A stretch of DNA of 64,000 bases. It comes from Methanosarcina sp. DH2. Its GTDB lineage: Archaea > Halobacteriota > Methanosarcinia > Methanosarcinales > Methanosarcinaceae. The stretch is from assembly GCF_020804225.1 (NCBI RefSeq), contig NZ_WJBI01000001.1, positions 793,188 to 857,187 of the forward strand, in the 5' to 3' direction. Position numbers and translations under genes: made by a program. The notes beneath the pieces were generated by a model that saw only the letters and a program-made list of their open reading frames with translations, was not told where the DNA came from and made no database searches. Positions 9,261-18,590 of the stretch are shown here, piece after piece. The number at the start of each line of letters is the position of its first letter. Position 1 is the first letter of the stretch.

Positions 9261-10164
9261 CTATATCTGAGAGCCTGTCCTAAAACTAAATAATTCCTAT
9301 AATCTGATTGTTCGTCAATGCCAAAACAATATAGAAGACTTCCTTATCCCAGTGATTTAACCGATAAAGAATGGAAATTAATTAAGCTTTATTTCCAGAA
9401 TCCCAGAACGAATCGAGGTAGAAAACGTGTTCATTCCTATCGAGAAATATTGAATACCATCTTCTATTTGTTACGTTCTGGTTGTGCCTGGCGAATGTTA
9501 CCTCACGAATTTCTACAATGGAAAACTGTTTACCATTATTTCCGCCTTTGGCGGATTAAAGGAACCTGGGAACATATCAATGCTGCATTGAGAACGGAAT
9601 TGAGAGTTGCGTATGGCAGAGAACCAGATCCGAGTGCAGCGATTTTAGATAGCCAATAGTTAAAACCACAGAAACACGAGGAATATGCGGCTATCATGCT
9701 GGCAAGAAAGTAAAAGGGAGAAAACGCCGCATTCTGGTGGATACAATAGGATTACTGTTAATGGTTATAGTTCATGCAGCAAATATTCAGGATCGAGATG
9801 GGGCTAAAATTATTATGGAACAAGTTACTGGAAGATTTTCTCGGTTGAAGTTAATTTGGTCAAATGCTGGTTACTCGGGTAAACTGGTTTATTGGGTCAA
9901 TGTAATGTGTGGATGGGTACTGGAAATAGTTAAGCGCGACGATGTCAAAGGCGTTAAAGTACTTCCTCACAGATGGATTGTAGAGCGGACATTTGCATGG
10001 CTGGGTCGATATCGCCTTTGAGTAAAGATTACGAAGGTTTGACAGAATCAAGTCAAGCGTTGGTGTATGCTGCGATCATACACATAATGATTAGACGACT
10101 GAGTCGTATCAAAACGTTAACCGAATGAGAAAAATATAATATTCAGACACGCTCTGAGATATAG
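9261..10164 (+). mobile_element. IS5-family insertion sequence (about 0.9 kb), inactive
   Basis: The ends are imperfect inverted repeats: CTATATCTGAGAGCCTGTCC at 9261-9280 and, read on the other strand, CTATATCTCAGAGCGTGTCT at 10145-10164. They flank a single transposase gene of the length and layout of the IS5/IS427 group. No obvious target duplication is visible. A decayed relative of the same right end lies at 16.81-16.95 kb. Confidence 0.75.
9318..10128 (+). pseudogene. IS5-family transposase, two frameshifts and a lost catalytic Asp
   Basis: Frame one (9318-9660) carries the N-terminal domain (LTDKEWKLIKLYF, FYLLRSGCAWRMLPHEF) and ends at AILDSQ, the first catalytic Asp region. A missing base shifts to VKTTETRGICGYHAGKKVKGRKR...VERTFAWLGRYR with the catalytic Glu. 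Another missing base near 10017 shifts to SKDYEGLTESSQALVYAA, ending at 10128. The expected second catalytic Asp (W-x-D-x-GY-x-G in relatives) reads LIWSNAGYSG, with Asn in its place. Three independent lesions make this a dead copy; no slippery heptamer supports programmed frameshifting at the first break. Confidence 0.8.
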
Positions 10165-10338
10165 GTTTAAAAGGAGTTGGCTCAAAACCCAGTCTTCAGT
10201 ATATTCAGTTTCCAATACGAATAGAAAAAGCCGGTTGCTATACCTAAATAACCGTCTTTTAACAAACGTTTGGGTTGAATTTTTTTATAGATACGTCAAC
10301 ATAATATTTAATTAGGTTTGGAAAAAGACAACTATACA

Positions 10339-10346
10339 TTTATATA
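10339..10346 (+). promoter_or_regulatory. Candidate TATA box of the glycan operon
   Basis: TTTATATA at 10339-10346, in an AT-rich stretch with further TATA-like steps to 10365, is the best promoter-like sequence upstream of the glycosyltransferase operon. If used, the transcript has an unusually long leader of about 400 nt before the first start codon, containing the repeats described next. Confidence 0.35.
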
Positions 10347-10478
10347 GTATATAAACGGTATATAATGGAAGGTAGGTAAAAGACAAAAATGCCCTAATCT
10401 GGGAGGATTAACTCGTCAAGAGAAGTCCCAGCCAGATTGAGAAGTCTATAAAAACATAAGGCAGTTATGGAAGTTATT

Positions 10479-10572
10479 GATAAGCTAACTTTTTAATGAG
10501 CTAAGTTTTTGATAAGCTAACTTTTGATAAGCTAACTTTTTAATGAGCTAAGTTTTTGATAAGCTAACTTTT
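10479..10572 (+). repeat. 47-bp tandem duplication built from GATAAGCTAACTTTT units
   Basis: Two exact 47-bp copies (10479-10525 and 10526-10572) are each made of GATAAGCTAACTTTT and AATGAGCTAAGTTTTT subunits. The subunit also recurs outside the copies (to about 10635). The repeat lies in the presumed untranslated leader. Confidence 0.75.
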
Positions 10573-10593
10573 GATAAGTTAACTTTTTGGGGG

Positions 10594-10702
10594 ACTTCCA
10601 GATTAAATCATGGAAGTTTTGATGAGCTAACTTTTTGATGAGCTTCCAGACGGAGTCATGGAAGTTTTTGATGAGCTTCCAGACGAAGTCATGGAAGTTT
10701 TG
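10594..10702 (+). promoter_or_regulatory. Three tandem stem-loops with T tracts in the operon leader
   Basis: CTTCCA-N10-TGGAAG occurs three times (10595-10616, 10643-10664, 10676-10697), each followed by four or five Ts. The loops differ slightly (GATTAAATCA, GACGGAGTCA, GACGAAGTCA) while the stems are identical. Each looks like a small intrinsic-terminator or protein-binding hairpin. Placed just before the first gene of the glycan operon, they suggest leader-mediated control, which is inference. Confidence 0.5.
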
Positions 10703-10773
10703 ATGAGCCAGGTATTTGTAAATAGATAATTGGGAAAGTGAGAAATAAATTAATGCAAGTTTGGAGGGATTAC

Positions 10774-13170
10774 TTGAATAAGCAATTAAAAGTATTATTT
10801 ATAGGGACTTATGTTCCAAAAGAGTGTGGGATTGCTACATTCACTTCTGATCTTTTAAATTCGGTTTCTGGAGATGACAAAGGAGTTCATTGCGAAGTTA
10901 TTGCATTGAATGATCCTTCTGAAACTTACAATTATCCGAAAGAGGTCGTTTTTCAAATTCAAAGAGACAAGATAGATGACTACTACCGCGCTGCTGACTA
11001 CATAAATCAATCTGATGCCGATATTGTGTGCCTTCAACATGAATTCGGCCTTTTTTGCGGGGATGCAGGCGACTACATATTTGCTATTTTATCAGGAATA
11101 AACAAGCCTGTAATAACCACAATGCATACTGTAATTCAGGAGCCTGACACTGAATATCTGGTATCCACTGAAAAGCTCATCAGGTATTCCGAAAAACTGG
11201 TTGTAATGAGCCAGACGGCAGTCGATATGCTAAAAGATGTTTATGAGGTTCCTGAGGACAAAATAGAAGTCATATTCCATGGAGTACCGGACTATCCGTT
11301 TAACAACTGTGAAAAGTATAAAAAAATACTGGGTCTTAAAGGATCTCCACTTGTTCTTACTTTTGGTCTGCTGAGCCAGAATAAAGGGATAGAAAGTATG
11401 TTAGATGCTCTTCCTGGGGTTGTAAGTCGATATCAGGACCTTAAGTATCTTATTCTGGGCGCTACGCATCCTATGGTTAAAAGGAAGCAGGGAGAAACAT
11501 ACAGGCAATGTCTCAAAAACAAGGTTTCAGAACTTGGGCTTGAGAATAACGTGATATTTCACGATAAATTTGTCGAAAAAGAAGAACTCTGCAATTATAT
11601 CCTGGCCAGTGATGTTTACGTATCTCCTTATCTTTCCAGGGAACAGATTGTCAGTGGCGCTCTGACCTATGCCATGGGTATGGGAAAAGCGATAGTATCC
11701 ACTCCTTACTGGTATGCCCAGGAAATGCTTTCCGATAACCGTGGGTTGCTCGTAGATTTCGGAGATAAGGACGGTTTTAAAAATTCCCTTTTATACTTAA
11801 TTGAAAATCCAGAAGAGTGCGATATTATGCGCAAAAAAGCGTACGATTTTGGTAGAAAAATGACCTGGAAAAATGTAGGTAAAGAATATAATGCCGTTTT
11901 TAGCAAGGCTTTAAAGAAATACAATATCTATCCCAAAATACAAAACAGATTTAATTTCCTTCCAGACCAGCTGCCTGAAGTTAAATTTGATCACCTTAAA
12001 CTATTGACCGATGATACAGGCATTATACAGCACACCAATCTTGGTGTACCTGCTCGCCGTCATGGGTACAGCACTGATGATGTGGGCAGGGCTCTTGTTG
12101 CTCTAACACAGTTAATAAATAATGGGGAAAGGTCTGACGAGTTCTGCAAGTTAATTACGACATACACGAGCTTTCTTGAACATGCCCAGACAGACACGGG
12201 TCATTTTCATAACTTCATGAGCTATGAAAGAGAATTTTTAGACAAAAAAGGCAGTGAAGATACTCTTGGGCGTGCGATCTATGGGCTTGGACACATGATA
12301 AGTTGTCCTTACCTTCCAGAAAATATGCGCACGCTTGCACATACCCTTGTAAGCAGGTCCAAACCGGAAATGGAAAATCTGCGCTATCCGAGGGCAAAAG
12401 CCTATACAATGTGCGGCCTGTATGAGATACTCAAAAAAGGCGTAGATGCAGACGAATTTGGGTCTTTATTCTACTCACGCAGAGACGCTGTCAGGGTCAG
12501 AGACTCCCTTGCAGAAAAAGATACTTTTGAATCTATATTTACCAGCCATGCAGATTCTCTGGTTGACTTATATGAGGCGAACCATAAAGAGGACTGGGAC
12601 TGGTTTGAACCTACAGTTACCTACGCCAATGCAAAGTTAAGTGAATCCCTTTTACTGGCATATGATTATACCAAAAACAGAACTTATAAAAAAATTGGTC
12701 TTGCTACTCTTGATTTCCTTACTGGGATTCAGTGGAAAGGGGACTTTTTTGACATCGTTGGGAACCAGGGCTGGTATTCTTACGATGGAGAAAAGCCAAT
12801 TTTTGACCAGCAACCTATAGAGGCAGGTTACCTGACTCAGGCTTATATTTCGGCTTATGAAATTGTGCGTGAGAAAAAATATCTGGAACTTGCAAAATAC
12901 TCTTTTGAATATTTCCTGGGCAGAAACCGGTTGAAAGCTGCCATATACGATTATTCAACAGGTGCAGTCTGCGACGGGCTCAACAGCGACGGCATGAACT
13001 GTAATCAGGGTGCAGAATCCGTAATCTGCTTCTTTATGGCTTTGAGCTCTTTAAATAAACACATAAATAAGCCCTTCAGTACGATATTGCAATCCAAAGT
13101 AAGCGATGAAGCAGATAACGGGGCTCTGCAGAGAACAAAGAATCTATTATCAGCAAATCAGGCGGAATGA
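10774..13170 (+). CDS. GT4 glycosyltransferase fused to an (alpha/alpha)-barrel glycosidase-like domain
   Basis: I place the start at TTG 10774, five bases after GGAGGG (10763-10768); an upstream GTG at 10738 has no such site. Residues 1 to about 385 are a GT-B retaining glycosyltransferase: KVLFIGTYVPKECGIATFTSDLL at the N-terminus, LQHEFGLFCG, FHGVPD, and SPYLSREQIVSGALTYAMGMGKAIVST near the donor site. Residues about 410-770 are helical repeats with RRHGYSTDDVGRAL, DWDWFEPTVTYANAKLSESLL and GWYSYDGEKPIFDQQPIEAG, resembling six-hairpin glycosidases. It probably transfers, and may trim, mannose-type sugars. The GH130 gene follows after 10 bp and a GT4-cupin gene further on, forming one operon. 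Confidence 0.8.
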   Translation: MNKQLKVLFIGTYVPKECGIATFTSDLLNSVSGDDKGVHCEVIALNDPSETYNYPKEVVFQIQRDKIDDYYRAADYINQSDADIVCLQHEFGLFCGDAGDYIFAILSGINKPVITTMHTVIQEPDTEYLVSTEKLIRYSEKLVVMSQTAVDMLKDVYEVPEDKIEVIFHGVPDYPFNNCEKYKKILGLKGSPLVLTFGLLSQNKGIESMLDALPGVVSRYQDLKYLILGATHPMVKRKQGETYRQCLKNKVSELGLENNVIFHDKFVEKEELCNYILASDVYVSPYLSREQIVSGALTYAMGMGKAIVSTPYWYAQEMLSDNRGLLVDFGDKDGFKNSLLYLIENPEECDIMRKKAYDFGRKMTWKNVGKEYNAVFSKALKKYNIYPKIQNRFNFLPDQLPEVKFDHLKLLTDDTGIIQHTNLGVPARRHGYSTDDVGRALVALTQLINNGERSDEFCKLITTYTSFLEHAQTDTGHFHNFMSYEREFLDKKGSEDTLGRAIYGLGHMISCPYLPENMRTLAHTLVSRSKPEMENLRYPRAKAYTMCGLYEILKKGVDADEFGSLFYSRRDAVRVRDSLAEKDTFESIFTSHADSLVDLYEANHKEDWDWFEPTVTYANAKLSESLLLAYDYTKNRTYKKIGLATLDFLTGIQWKGDFFDIVGNQGWYSYDGEKPIFDQQPIEAGYLTQAYISAYEIVREKKYLELAKYSFEYFLGRNRLKAAIYDYSTGAVCDGLNSDGMNCNQGAESVICFFMALSSLNKHINKPFSTILQSKVSDEADNGALQRTKNLLSANQAE

Positions 13171-13180
13171 GGGAAGTAAC

Positions 13181-14215
13181 ATGACCTGGAAAGAACATGG
13201 AGAACTGTTCCAAAGGTATAAGAAAAATCCTATACTTACTGTTGAAGATTGGCCGTATCAGGCCCATTCAGTGTTTAATCCTGCAGCCGTTATAGTTGAT
13301 GGTCAAACTCTATTACTGGTGCGGGTCGAAGACCACAGGGGCTTTTCTCACTTTACCGTAGCCAGGAGTAATAATGGGATCGATGGCTGGGAAATTGACA
13401 GCGAACCAACCTTTTCTCCTGATCCTGTAAACCATCCTGAAGAGATATATGGCATTGAAGACCCACGTATAACTTACATTGATGAGATGGGAAAATGGGC
13501 TGTAGCATATACGGCTTTTTCGGATTCAGGTCCCTTACCAGCTCTTGCCTTTACAGAAGATTTCCGTAAGTTTGACCGAGTAGGACCTAGCATGCCTCCT
13601 GAAAATAAAGATGCTGCTGTTTTCCCTGTAAGATTTAATGGCATGTGGGCAATGCTACACAGGCCTGTATCTGGTATGCAGGGTGCAAAGGCAAATATCT
13701 GGATCTCTTTTTCTCCTGATATGAAATACTGGGGTGGACACGAAGTTCTTTTATATGCTCGAGAAGGCGGATGGTGGGATGCTCACAAGATAGGTTTATC
13801 ACCACAGCCAATCCGTACACCTGACGGATGGTTAATAATGTATCATGGGGTACGCCATACAACATCTAAAGCAAGTTACCGACTTGGATTGGCCCTTCTT
13901 AACCTTGAAGATCCCAGAAAAGTGCTCCACAGATCAGAAGGATGGGTTTTTGGGCCCCGTGAAATGTATGAACGCAGTGGGGACGTTAATGATGTCGTTT
14001 TCCCTTGCGGATGGGTTCTGGTGAACGATGAAATTCGCATTTATTATGGAAGTGCGGATACTTCTGTATCAATGGCCAGCGCAAAAGTAAGCGATATACT
14101 TGAGTATATCCATGAGTGTCCTGAGATACAATGTCCTGAAGAATATTGTAGATCGTTTGAAGAAAACAGGGGTCTTTCCAATGATCCTAAAAAAGGTGAT
14201 ATAAAATTGAAATAA
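13181..14215 (+). CDS. GH130 family glycoside phosphorylase/hydrolase (COG2152 type)
   Basis: The ATG at 13181 follows GAGGGA and lies 10 bp after the stop of the previous gene. The roughly 344-residue protein has the five-bladed propeller signatures of GH130: NPAAVIVDGQTLLLVRVED near the start, YGIEDPRITYID (catalytic-site Asp region, about residue 90), GWWDAHKIGLSPQPI and MYHGV. GH130 enzymes act on beta-mannosides, either as phosphorylases releasing mannose-1-phosphate or as beta-1,2-mannosidases. Next to two GT4 enzymes, one with a GDP-mannose-pathway cupin, a role in making or recycling a mannose oligosaccharide is likely. Subfamily and exact linkage cannot be read here. Confidence 0.85.
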   Translation: MTWKEHGELFQRYKKNPILTVEDWPYQAHSVFNPAAVIVDGQTLLLVRVEDHRGFSHFTVARSNNGIDGWEIDSEPTFSPDPVNHPEEIYGIEDPRITYIDEMGKWAVAYTAFSDSGPLPALAFTEDFRKFDRVGPSMPPENKDAAVFPVRFNGMWAMLHRPVSGMQGAKANIWISFSPDMKYWGGHEVLLYAREGGWWDAHKIGLSPQPIRTPDGWLIMYHGVRHTTSKASYRLGLALLNLEDPRKVLHRSEGWVFGPREMYERSGDVNDVVFPCGWVLVNDEIRIYYGSADTSVSMASAKVSDILEYIHECPEIQCPEEYCRSFEENRGLSNDPKKGDIKLK

Positions 14216-14218
14216 AAT

Positions 14219-14321
14219 TAAAATAAAATTACAATTAAAATAAAATTACAATTAAAATAAAATTACAATTAAAATAAAATTACAATTAAAATAAAATTAC
14301 AATTAAAATAAAATTACAATT
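14219..14321. repeat. 17-bp tandem repeat, six copies
   Basis: The unit AAAATAAAATTACAATT repeats with exact period 17 (the ACAATT core at 14231, 14248, 14265, 14282, 14299 and 14316). It fills the gap between the GH130 and GT4-cupin genes. Other 17-bp repeats of different sequence occur at 16.97 and 31.30 kb. Confidence 0.85.
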
Positions 14322-14381
14322 AGATTCGAAGATAAATATTAAGAAGTGAGTATTTAGGGGGGGATTATTATAAAAATTGCA

Positions 14382-15737
14382 ATGTTATCTCCGATTGCCT
14401 GGAGCACACCGCCTAAAAAATATGGGCCCTGGGAATCGATAGTCTCTTTATTAACCGAAGGACTGATAAAAAAGGGTATTGACGTCACGCTGTTTGCAAC
14501 AGCAGATTCGCACACCGCAGCCAAACTTCATGCAGTATGTCCAAGACCCTACGAAGAAGATAAGGATATAATCACAAAGGTCTATGAATGTCTGCATATC
14601 TCAGAACTTTTTGAGAGAGCAAATGAGTTCGATATAATACACAATCATTTTGATTATCTTCCTCTTACCTACAGTGCACTTGTCGATACGCCTGTTGTGA
14701 CAACAATACACGGCATTTCTTCAAGGAAAATTCTGCCTGTCTACAAAAAATACAACAATCGAACTTTTTATGTGTCCATAAGTGATGCCTGCAGGTGCAA
14801 TGAGCTGGACTATATAGCAACAGTCCGACACGGAATCAAGATAGAAAGCTTTCATTTTAATGATAAGCCACAGGACTATCTCCTCTTTTTATCACGCCTG
14901 CACAAAGACAAGGGCACAAGAGAAGCAATAGAAGTTGCAAAAAAGACCGGAAGGAAACTTATAATAGCTGGCTTTATCGCGGATCAGGCCTATTTCGAAA
15001 AAGAAGTCAAGCCCCACATAGACAATGAACAGATCATTTATGAGGGTCATGTCGATCCTGAGCGGAAGAAAGAACTCCTGTCAAATGCATACGCTTTGCT
15101 GCACATGATCAATTATGATGAGCCTTTCGGGCTTGGTGTTATTGAAGCCATGGCAAGCGGTACACCGGTAATTGCAATGAACAGAGGTTCGATGCCTGAA
15201 CTTATCAGTAATGGAGAGACTGGCTTTCTGGTTGATAGCGTTGATGAAGCTGCAAATGCTGTTCAAAAGGTTGCTTCCATATCCCGCAAAAAATGCAGAG
15301 AGAGCGTGGAAAAACGCTTCTCTGTTGACAGGATGGTGGACGATTACATCAAAGTGTACGAAACAATTCTTGAGAAATGCAAACGTGAGTCAGAAAGGCC
15401 CTGGGGGTACTATGAGGTACTTTTGCAGAAGCCAGGATGTAAAGTCAAAACTATTACGATTCTACCTCAGGGTGAAATCTCACTTCAGCGCCATGCTCAT
15501 AGAAATGAGCACTGGTACATAGTCAGCGGAGAAGGGCTTGTAACTAAAAGCGGGAGTGAAATAAGGGTTCTTGCCGGAGATTCTGTCGACTTTCCGGTAA
15601 ACGAGATTCATCGTATAAAAAATATAGACAATGAAAATCTTGTTTTCATTGAAATTGCACGGGGAGACTATCTGGGGGAAGATGATATCGAAAGGCTTGA
15701 GGACAAATATGGAAGAGTTGAACAGATCTGTATTTAA
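14382..15737 (+). CDS. GT4 glycosyltransferase fused to a mannose-6-phosphate isomerase type II cupin
   Basis: Residues 1 to about 335 form a GT4 enzyme: SPIAWSTPPKKYGPWE at the acceptor side, FDIIHNHFDYLPL, LSRLHKDKGTREAIEVAKK and EPFGLGVIEAMASGTPVIA (donor-binding E-x7-E). Residues about 340-451 match the C-terminal cupin of ManC-type proteins: RPWGYYEVL, LQRHAHRNEHWYIVSGEG with metal-binding His, and YLGEDDIERLEDKYGR. Relatives usually begin MKIAMLSPIAW, and KIA is present just upstream in frame, but no ATG, GTG or TTG precedes it. A GGGGGGG box at 14357-14363 sits right before ATT/ATA codons at 14364-14372, so a non-AUG start there is possible. It would join mannose supply to transfer. 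Confidence 0.8.
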   Translation: MLSPIAWSTPPKKYGPWESIVSLLTEGLIKKGIDVTLFATADSHTAAKLHAVCPRPYEEDKDIITKVYECLHISELFERANEFDIIHNHFDYLPLTYSALVDTPVVTTIHGISSRKILPVYKKYNNRTFYVSISDACRCNELDYIATVRHGIKIESFHFNDKPQDYLLFLSRLHKDKGTREAIEVAKKTGRKLIIAGFIADQAYFEKEVKPHIDNEQIIYEGHVDPERKKELLSNAYALLHMINYDEPFGLGVIEAMASGTPVIAMNRGSMPELISNGETGFLVDSVDEAANAVQKVASISRKKCRESVEKRFSVDRMVDDYIKVYETILEKCKRESERPWGYYEVLLQKPGCKVKTITILPQGEISLQRHAHRNEHWYIVSGEGLVTKSGSEIRVLAGDSVDFPVNEIHRIKNIDNENLVFIEIARGDYLGEDDIERLEDKYGRVEQICI

Positions 15738-16370
15738 TTAGTTTTTAACTGGTTTTTAACCAGTTTTTAGGTTGGAAATCCTGTGCATACATGAAGAAGT
15801 CGCTAAAGTTATAATAGTATAATATTCAAAATTAAAATGATTTTAAGACCCTCAGGGGACATTGAGGCGCGGTTAGCTTATAAGACAATTAACTAAAAAA
15901 CTCCCACCTTCATGTTCAACTGAGAGAGCCTCAAGAAAATCGTTGAATAGAGCTTCGATTTCTTCCTGATCAAAATCATCGAGACAAAGATTGCTTTATT
16001 AAAAAACAGATACAAGAAACACTACAAGATGAACCACTAATCAGTAGAGAAATTTTTAAAATATCCAACTTTCATAAAAGTTATAAAACTTTATCTGTGC
16101 TTTTAATCCAGTTAGGACTTACGCAGTTGCCTGTTTTAAAGGCAATGTCATTTTCTCACTTCTCATACTAAGGATCCACCGCGAAAATAACATAGACCTA
16201 TTTTTAGGCTGTACTCAACCATTTTCACACGCAAGCCCATCGATTTTGGTCCAAAATAATTATGTATTGCCTAAGTTATTTAGTAACGGTCCTTTAGCTT
16301 GATTGCTAATACTGACTAAGTGTTTTATCGAGCTCGACATTTTCAAGGCTCAATCCTTTTTAAACGAATA
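15738..16370. other. Gap with coding scraps
   Basis: On the minus strand, about 15873-15995 reads as a 40-codon stop-bounded frame (LDDFDQEEIEALFNDFLEAL...) without a start, probably a gene remnant. GGACTTACGCAGTT at 16115-16128 recurs inverted at 16793-16806 with one mismatch, so the 0.69-kb segment between them, which holds the next small gene, may be bounded by inverted repeats. Nothing else is supported. Confidence 0.4.
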
Positions 16371-16640
16371 TTACTTTTGAACTGATGTTTTTAGCATACA
16401 GGTTTCGGGAAATTTTTTGTCTCGGCGTTTCTGAGGAATCTCAGTTATTTTGAAATATGGCAGCCCCTTGACTGCCAGACGGGCCATAGAGTCTTCGATG
16501 TCCAGACTGTTGTGTTCTTTGATCTTTTCAGGTCCTGCTATGGTGTTGAGCAGCTCCGCAAGGGTTGGGCTGTTTGATTTCCATGTGCCATCGCTCCGCG
16601 TTTCTGCTGTAAAGATTTGCCATTCGATTTTTACTGACAT
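16371..16640 (-). CDS. Small protein of unknown function (copy 1 of the MSVKIEW family)
   Basis: The 89-residue protein begins MSVKIEW and contains FTAETRSDGTWKSNSPTLAELLN and MARLAVKGLPYFKITE. A second copy at 23359-23613 shares these blocks at roughly 70 percent identity, so the family is real even though I do not know its function. It has no signal peptide or membrane helix. A GAGGGGGAA ribosome site precedes the start, the same type as on several genes of this minus-strand block. The C-terminal tail (KFPETCMLKTSVQK) differs from copy 2 and may be divergent or frameshifted. The gene sits between the two inverted 14-mers described for the left gap. Confidence 0.7.
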   Translation of the reverse strand: MSVKIEWQIFTAETRSDGTWKSNSPTLAELLNTIAGPEKIKEHNSLDIEDSMARLAVKGLPYFKITEIPQKRRDKKFPETCMLKTSVQK

Positions 16641-16812
16641 AATATTCCCCCTCTTTCCATTCGAACTGCAAACTCAAAAAAACTGATTACTACCAGGACA
16701 TACTTAGAGTACAAAATCAAGTACAATAAACGTTGTAACCCAATTTAAACGTTATACAGTTAAACTTTTAATACAATTGAGTTTTTCAGTTTAACTGCGT
16801 AAATCCTGTTTA
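16641..16812. other. Spacer upstream of the small gene
   Basis: It contains the minus-strand promoter region and the right inverted 14-mer (AACTGCGTAAATCC, 16793-16806). Nothing else is seen. Confidence 0.35.
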
Positions 16813-16965
16813 GAGCCTGTCTGAATGTTCCTTATTGTTTACTTAAGGTTTGAGACTAGCCAATCTTTTAATCATTATATGGATCATAACAGCATAAATT
16901 AATGCTTGATGATTCTGGTAATCCTTCGTAGTTTTTACTTAGAAGCTGTCTTAAAATTCGAGACT
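16813..16965 (-). mobile_element. Decayed right end of an IS5-family element
   Basis: Read on the minus strand, about 16945 to 16840 encodes SKNYEGLPESS... and RLASLKP, matching the transposase C-terminus of the element at 9.3-10.1 kb (SKDYEGLTESSQALVYAA). GAGCCTGTCTGAATGTT at 16813-16830 matches the terminal inverted repeat. At 16940-16958 a forward GAAGCTGTCTTAAAAT resembles the left end, giving an odd head arrangement rather than a simple deletion. Confidence 0.6.
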
Positions 16966-16968
16966 TTT

Positions 16969-17049
16969 ATTATTTTCTGGATTTACTATTTTCTGGATTT
17001 ACTATTTTCTGAATTTACTATTTTCTGAATTTACTATTTTCTGGATTTT
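16969..17049. repeat. 17-bp tandem repeat, five copies
   Basis: The unit TTACTATTTTCTG[G/A]A[T]T is repeated with period 17 directly after the IS5 remnant. Confidence 0.75.
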
Positions 17050-17139
17050 TGATTGCAGTCACTGGATTCTGAAAACAAATATAAATTTTGGCAATCTCAG
17101 AAGATATTAAAAAATCTCGGCATTTTTCATACAGAGTCC

Positions 17140-17280
17140 TCATCCGTAAATCATTATTGAATCGAGTCTTGCAGTACCTAGTTTTGTCCAGTAACTGCAA
17201 ATACTACAATACTGGGTCTCGCCATCTGGGCGCAATTTCAGTTTAGCGTCGCATTTTGGACATATGTTTAGATGTTTCAT
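17140..17280 (-). CDS. Small zinc-ribbon protein (46 aa)
   Basis: Starting at ATG 17280, the product is MKHLNICPKCDAKL...ETQYCSICSYWTKL. It has two Cys pairs (CPKC at 7-10 and CSIC at 25-28) of a rubredoxin-like or zinc-ribbon knuckle. The frame is open much further upstream (to 17580), but that extension has no domain character. Small archaeal zinc-finger proteins of this size are frequent and mostly uncharacterised; nucleic-acid or protein binding is likely. Start choice and expression are uncertain. Confidence 0.5.
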   Translation of the reverse strand: MKHLNICPKCDAKLKLRPDGETQYCSICSYWTKLGTARLDSIMIYG

Positions 17281-18590
17281 GAATAAAACCCTTGAATTGT
17301 TATTTTTAAACTTGATATTTTTAAACTTGATAAAGAATCTTCTGAATATGTAATGCAAGAAGAAGCCCGAAGGCGCTGTATCTACTGTATCCCCCAATAC
17401 AGCCTCTTCGAATATTATGCTCCCCCAAGCATATTGATTCGAAGTGGACCAGCAACCCCCAGGAAATTCTTTATGTGGTAGATTATATTGGTAGATACCC
17501 CATTTTACTTCCCAACTCCAGCACATAGTAATAGCATAAATTATATTAAATAAATTATACAAAAAATTGTTTTCAAGCAAAAAATTGCCTGGCGTAAAAA
17601 AATTCAGGCCTATTATAGCCCTTTTCTGAAGTAGGACTTAGTGGTTATGTAAAACAAGTAACAAAAGCAGAGTCTTAAATTAAAGCCTGCAATTTATTTT
17701 AAAACTTGCAGGACAGGAGATTATAGATGATATAACTGACAACTAACAAGCAGTCCCGTATTTCTCAGAGATTCAGAGATTAAAGACTGGATTTTTCGGC
17801 CTGCAGTCATGACTGGTTCGCTTTTAAGTCATAAGTGTTTTCAGCTACGTGCGCTAGAATTTGTAATGATGTTATTCGATATACACATTTTTTTCGAATT
17901 TTTGGAGCTAATTTTCGTCAAAGTCGGATTGTTTTATATGAAATAATCTTTTCAGCATATCTGTTAGAAGCCCAATACAGGATATCTTTAAGCTTGAAAT
18001 CTTTTGTATATCAGATTTTTCGAGTCTCTTTCTATAAGGGCTTGTAGTAGGTTATGGTAGGGCTTTTCTGACATTAGCAGACAGCTAATGAATGCAACAA
18101 TCAGATTGGTTAAAAACAAGAATCAAGGAACAAAATGAGGCTATCTGAATGGTTAAAGCAAGAACATTATCGTTAATATTTTCCACAACATGGGCCTATA
18201 AAGATTACAAGCCATAGTCACCAATTTAATAATGCGACATTTTATGAGCTCATCCAAAAAAACTTTATTTCCACGTCAATAAGATTTCAGAGTCATTCTC
18301 ATAATCAGAAACTTGACTGATCAACAGGAGTCTGAGAATACAGAGATACAATTTTTGTGTTCAGGAATGAGCCCAATAAGAGTTTCAAAAAATATCAGAA
18401 TCGGAAGCTCAACCGGTTATTTCAAATTTGAGAATCCAAGAAATAATTTTGAGCTTTGGAACCCACTCGATAAAAGACAGCAAGCCAGGGAAAAATAGAT
18501 GAAATTATAAGTATAAAAGGAAACTGAGAGTAAAAAGAGAAAGCTCCTTCAAAAAAATGCTCAATTCAGACTGACCTTGGACATACCTTT
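17281..18590. other. 1.3-kb stretch without a confident gene
   Basis: Open frames at 17835-18047 and 18313-18498 lack start signals and family character. Around 18130-18330 a plus-strand reading (RLSEWLKQEHYR, then HQFNNATFYELIQK after a stop) looks like decayed coding DNA, but I cannot name it. Confidence 0.3.

Noticed and set aside
9658-9660. Programmed frameshift or UAG readthrough in the IS5 transposase
   Set aside because: There is no slippery heptamer, a second shift is needed near 10017, and the second catalytic Asp reads Asn.
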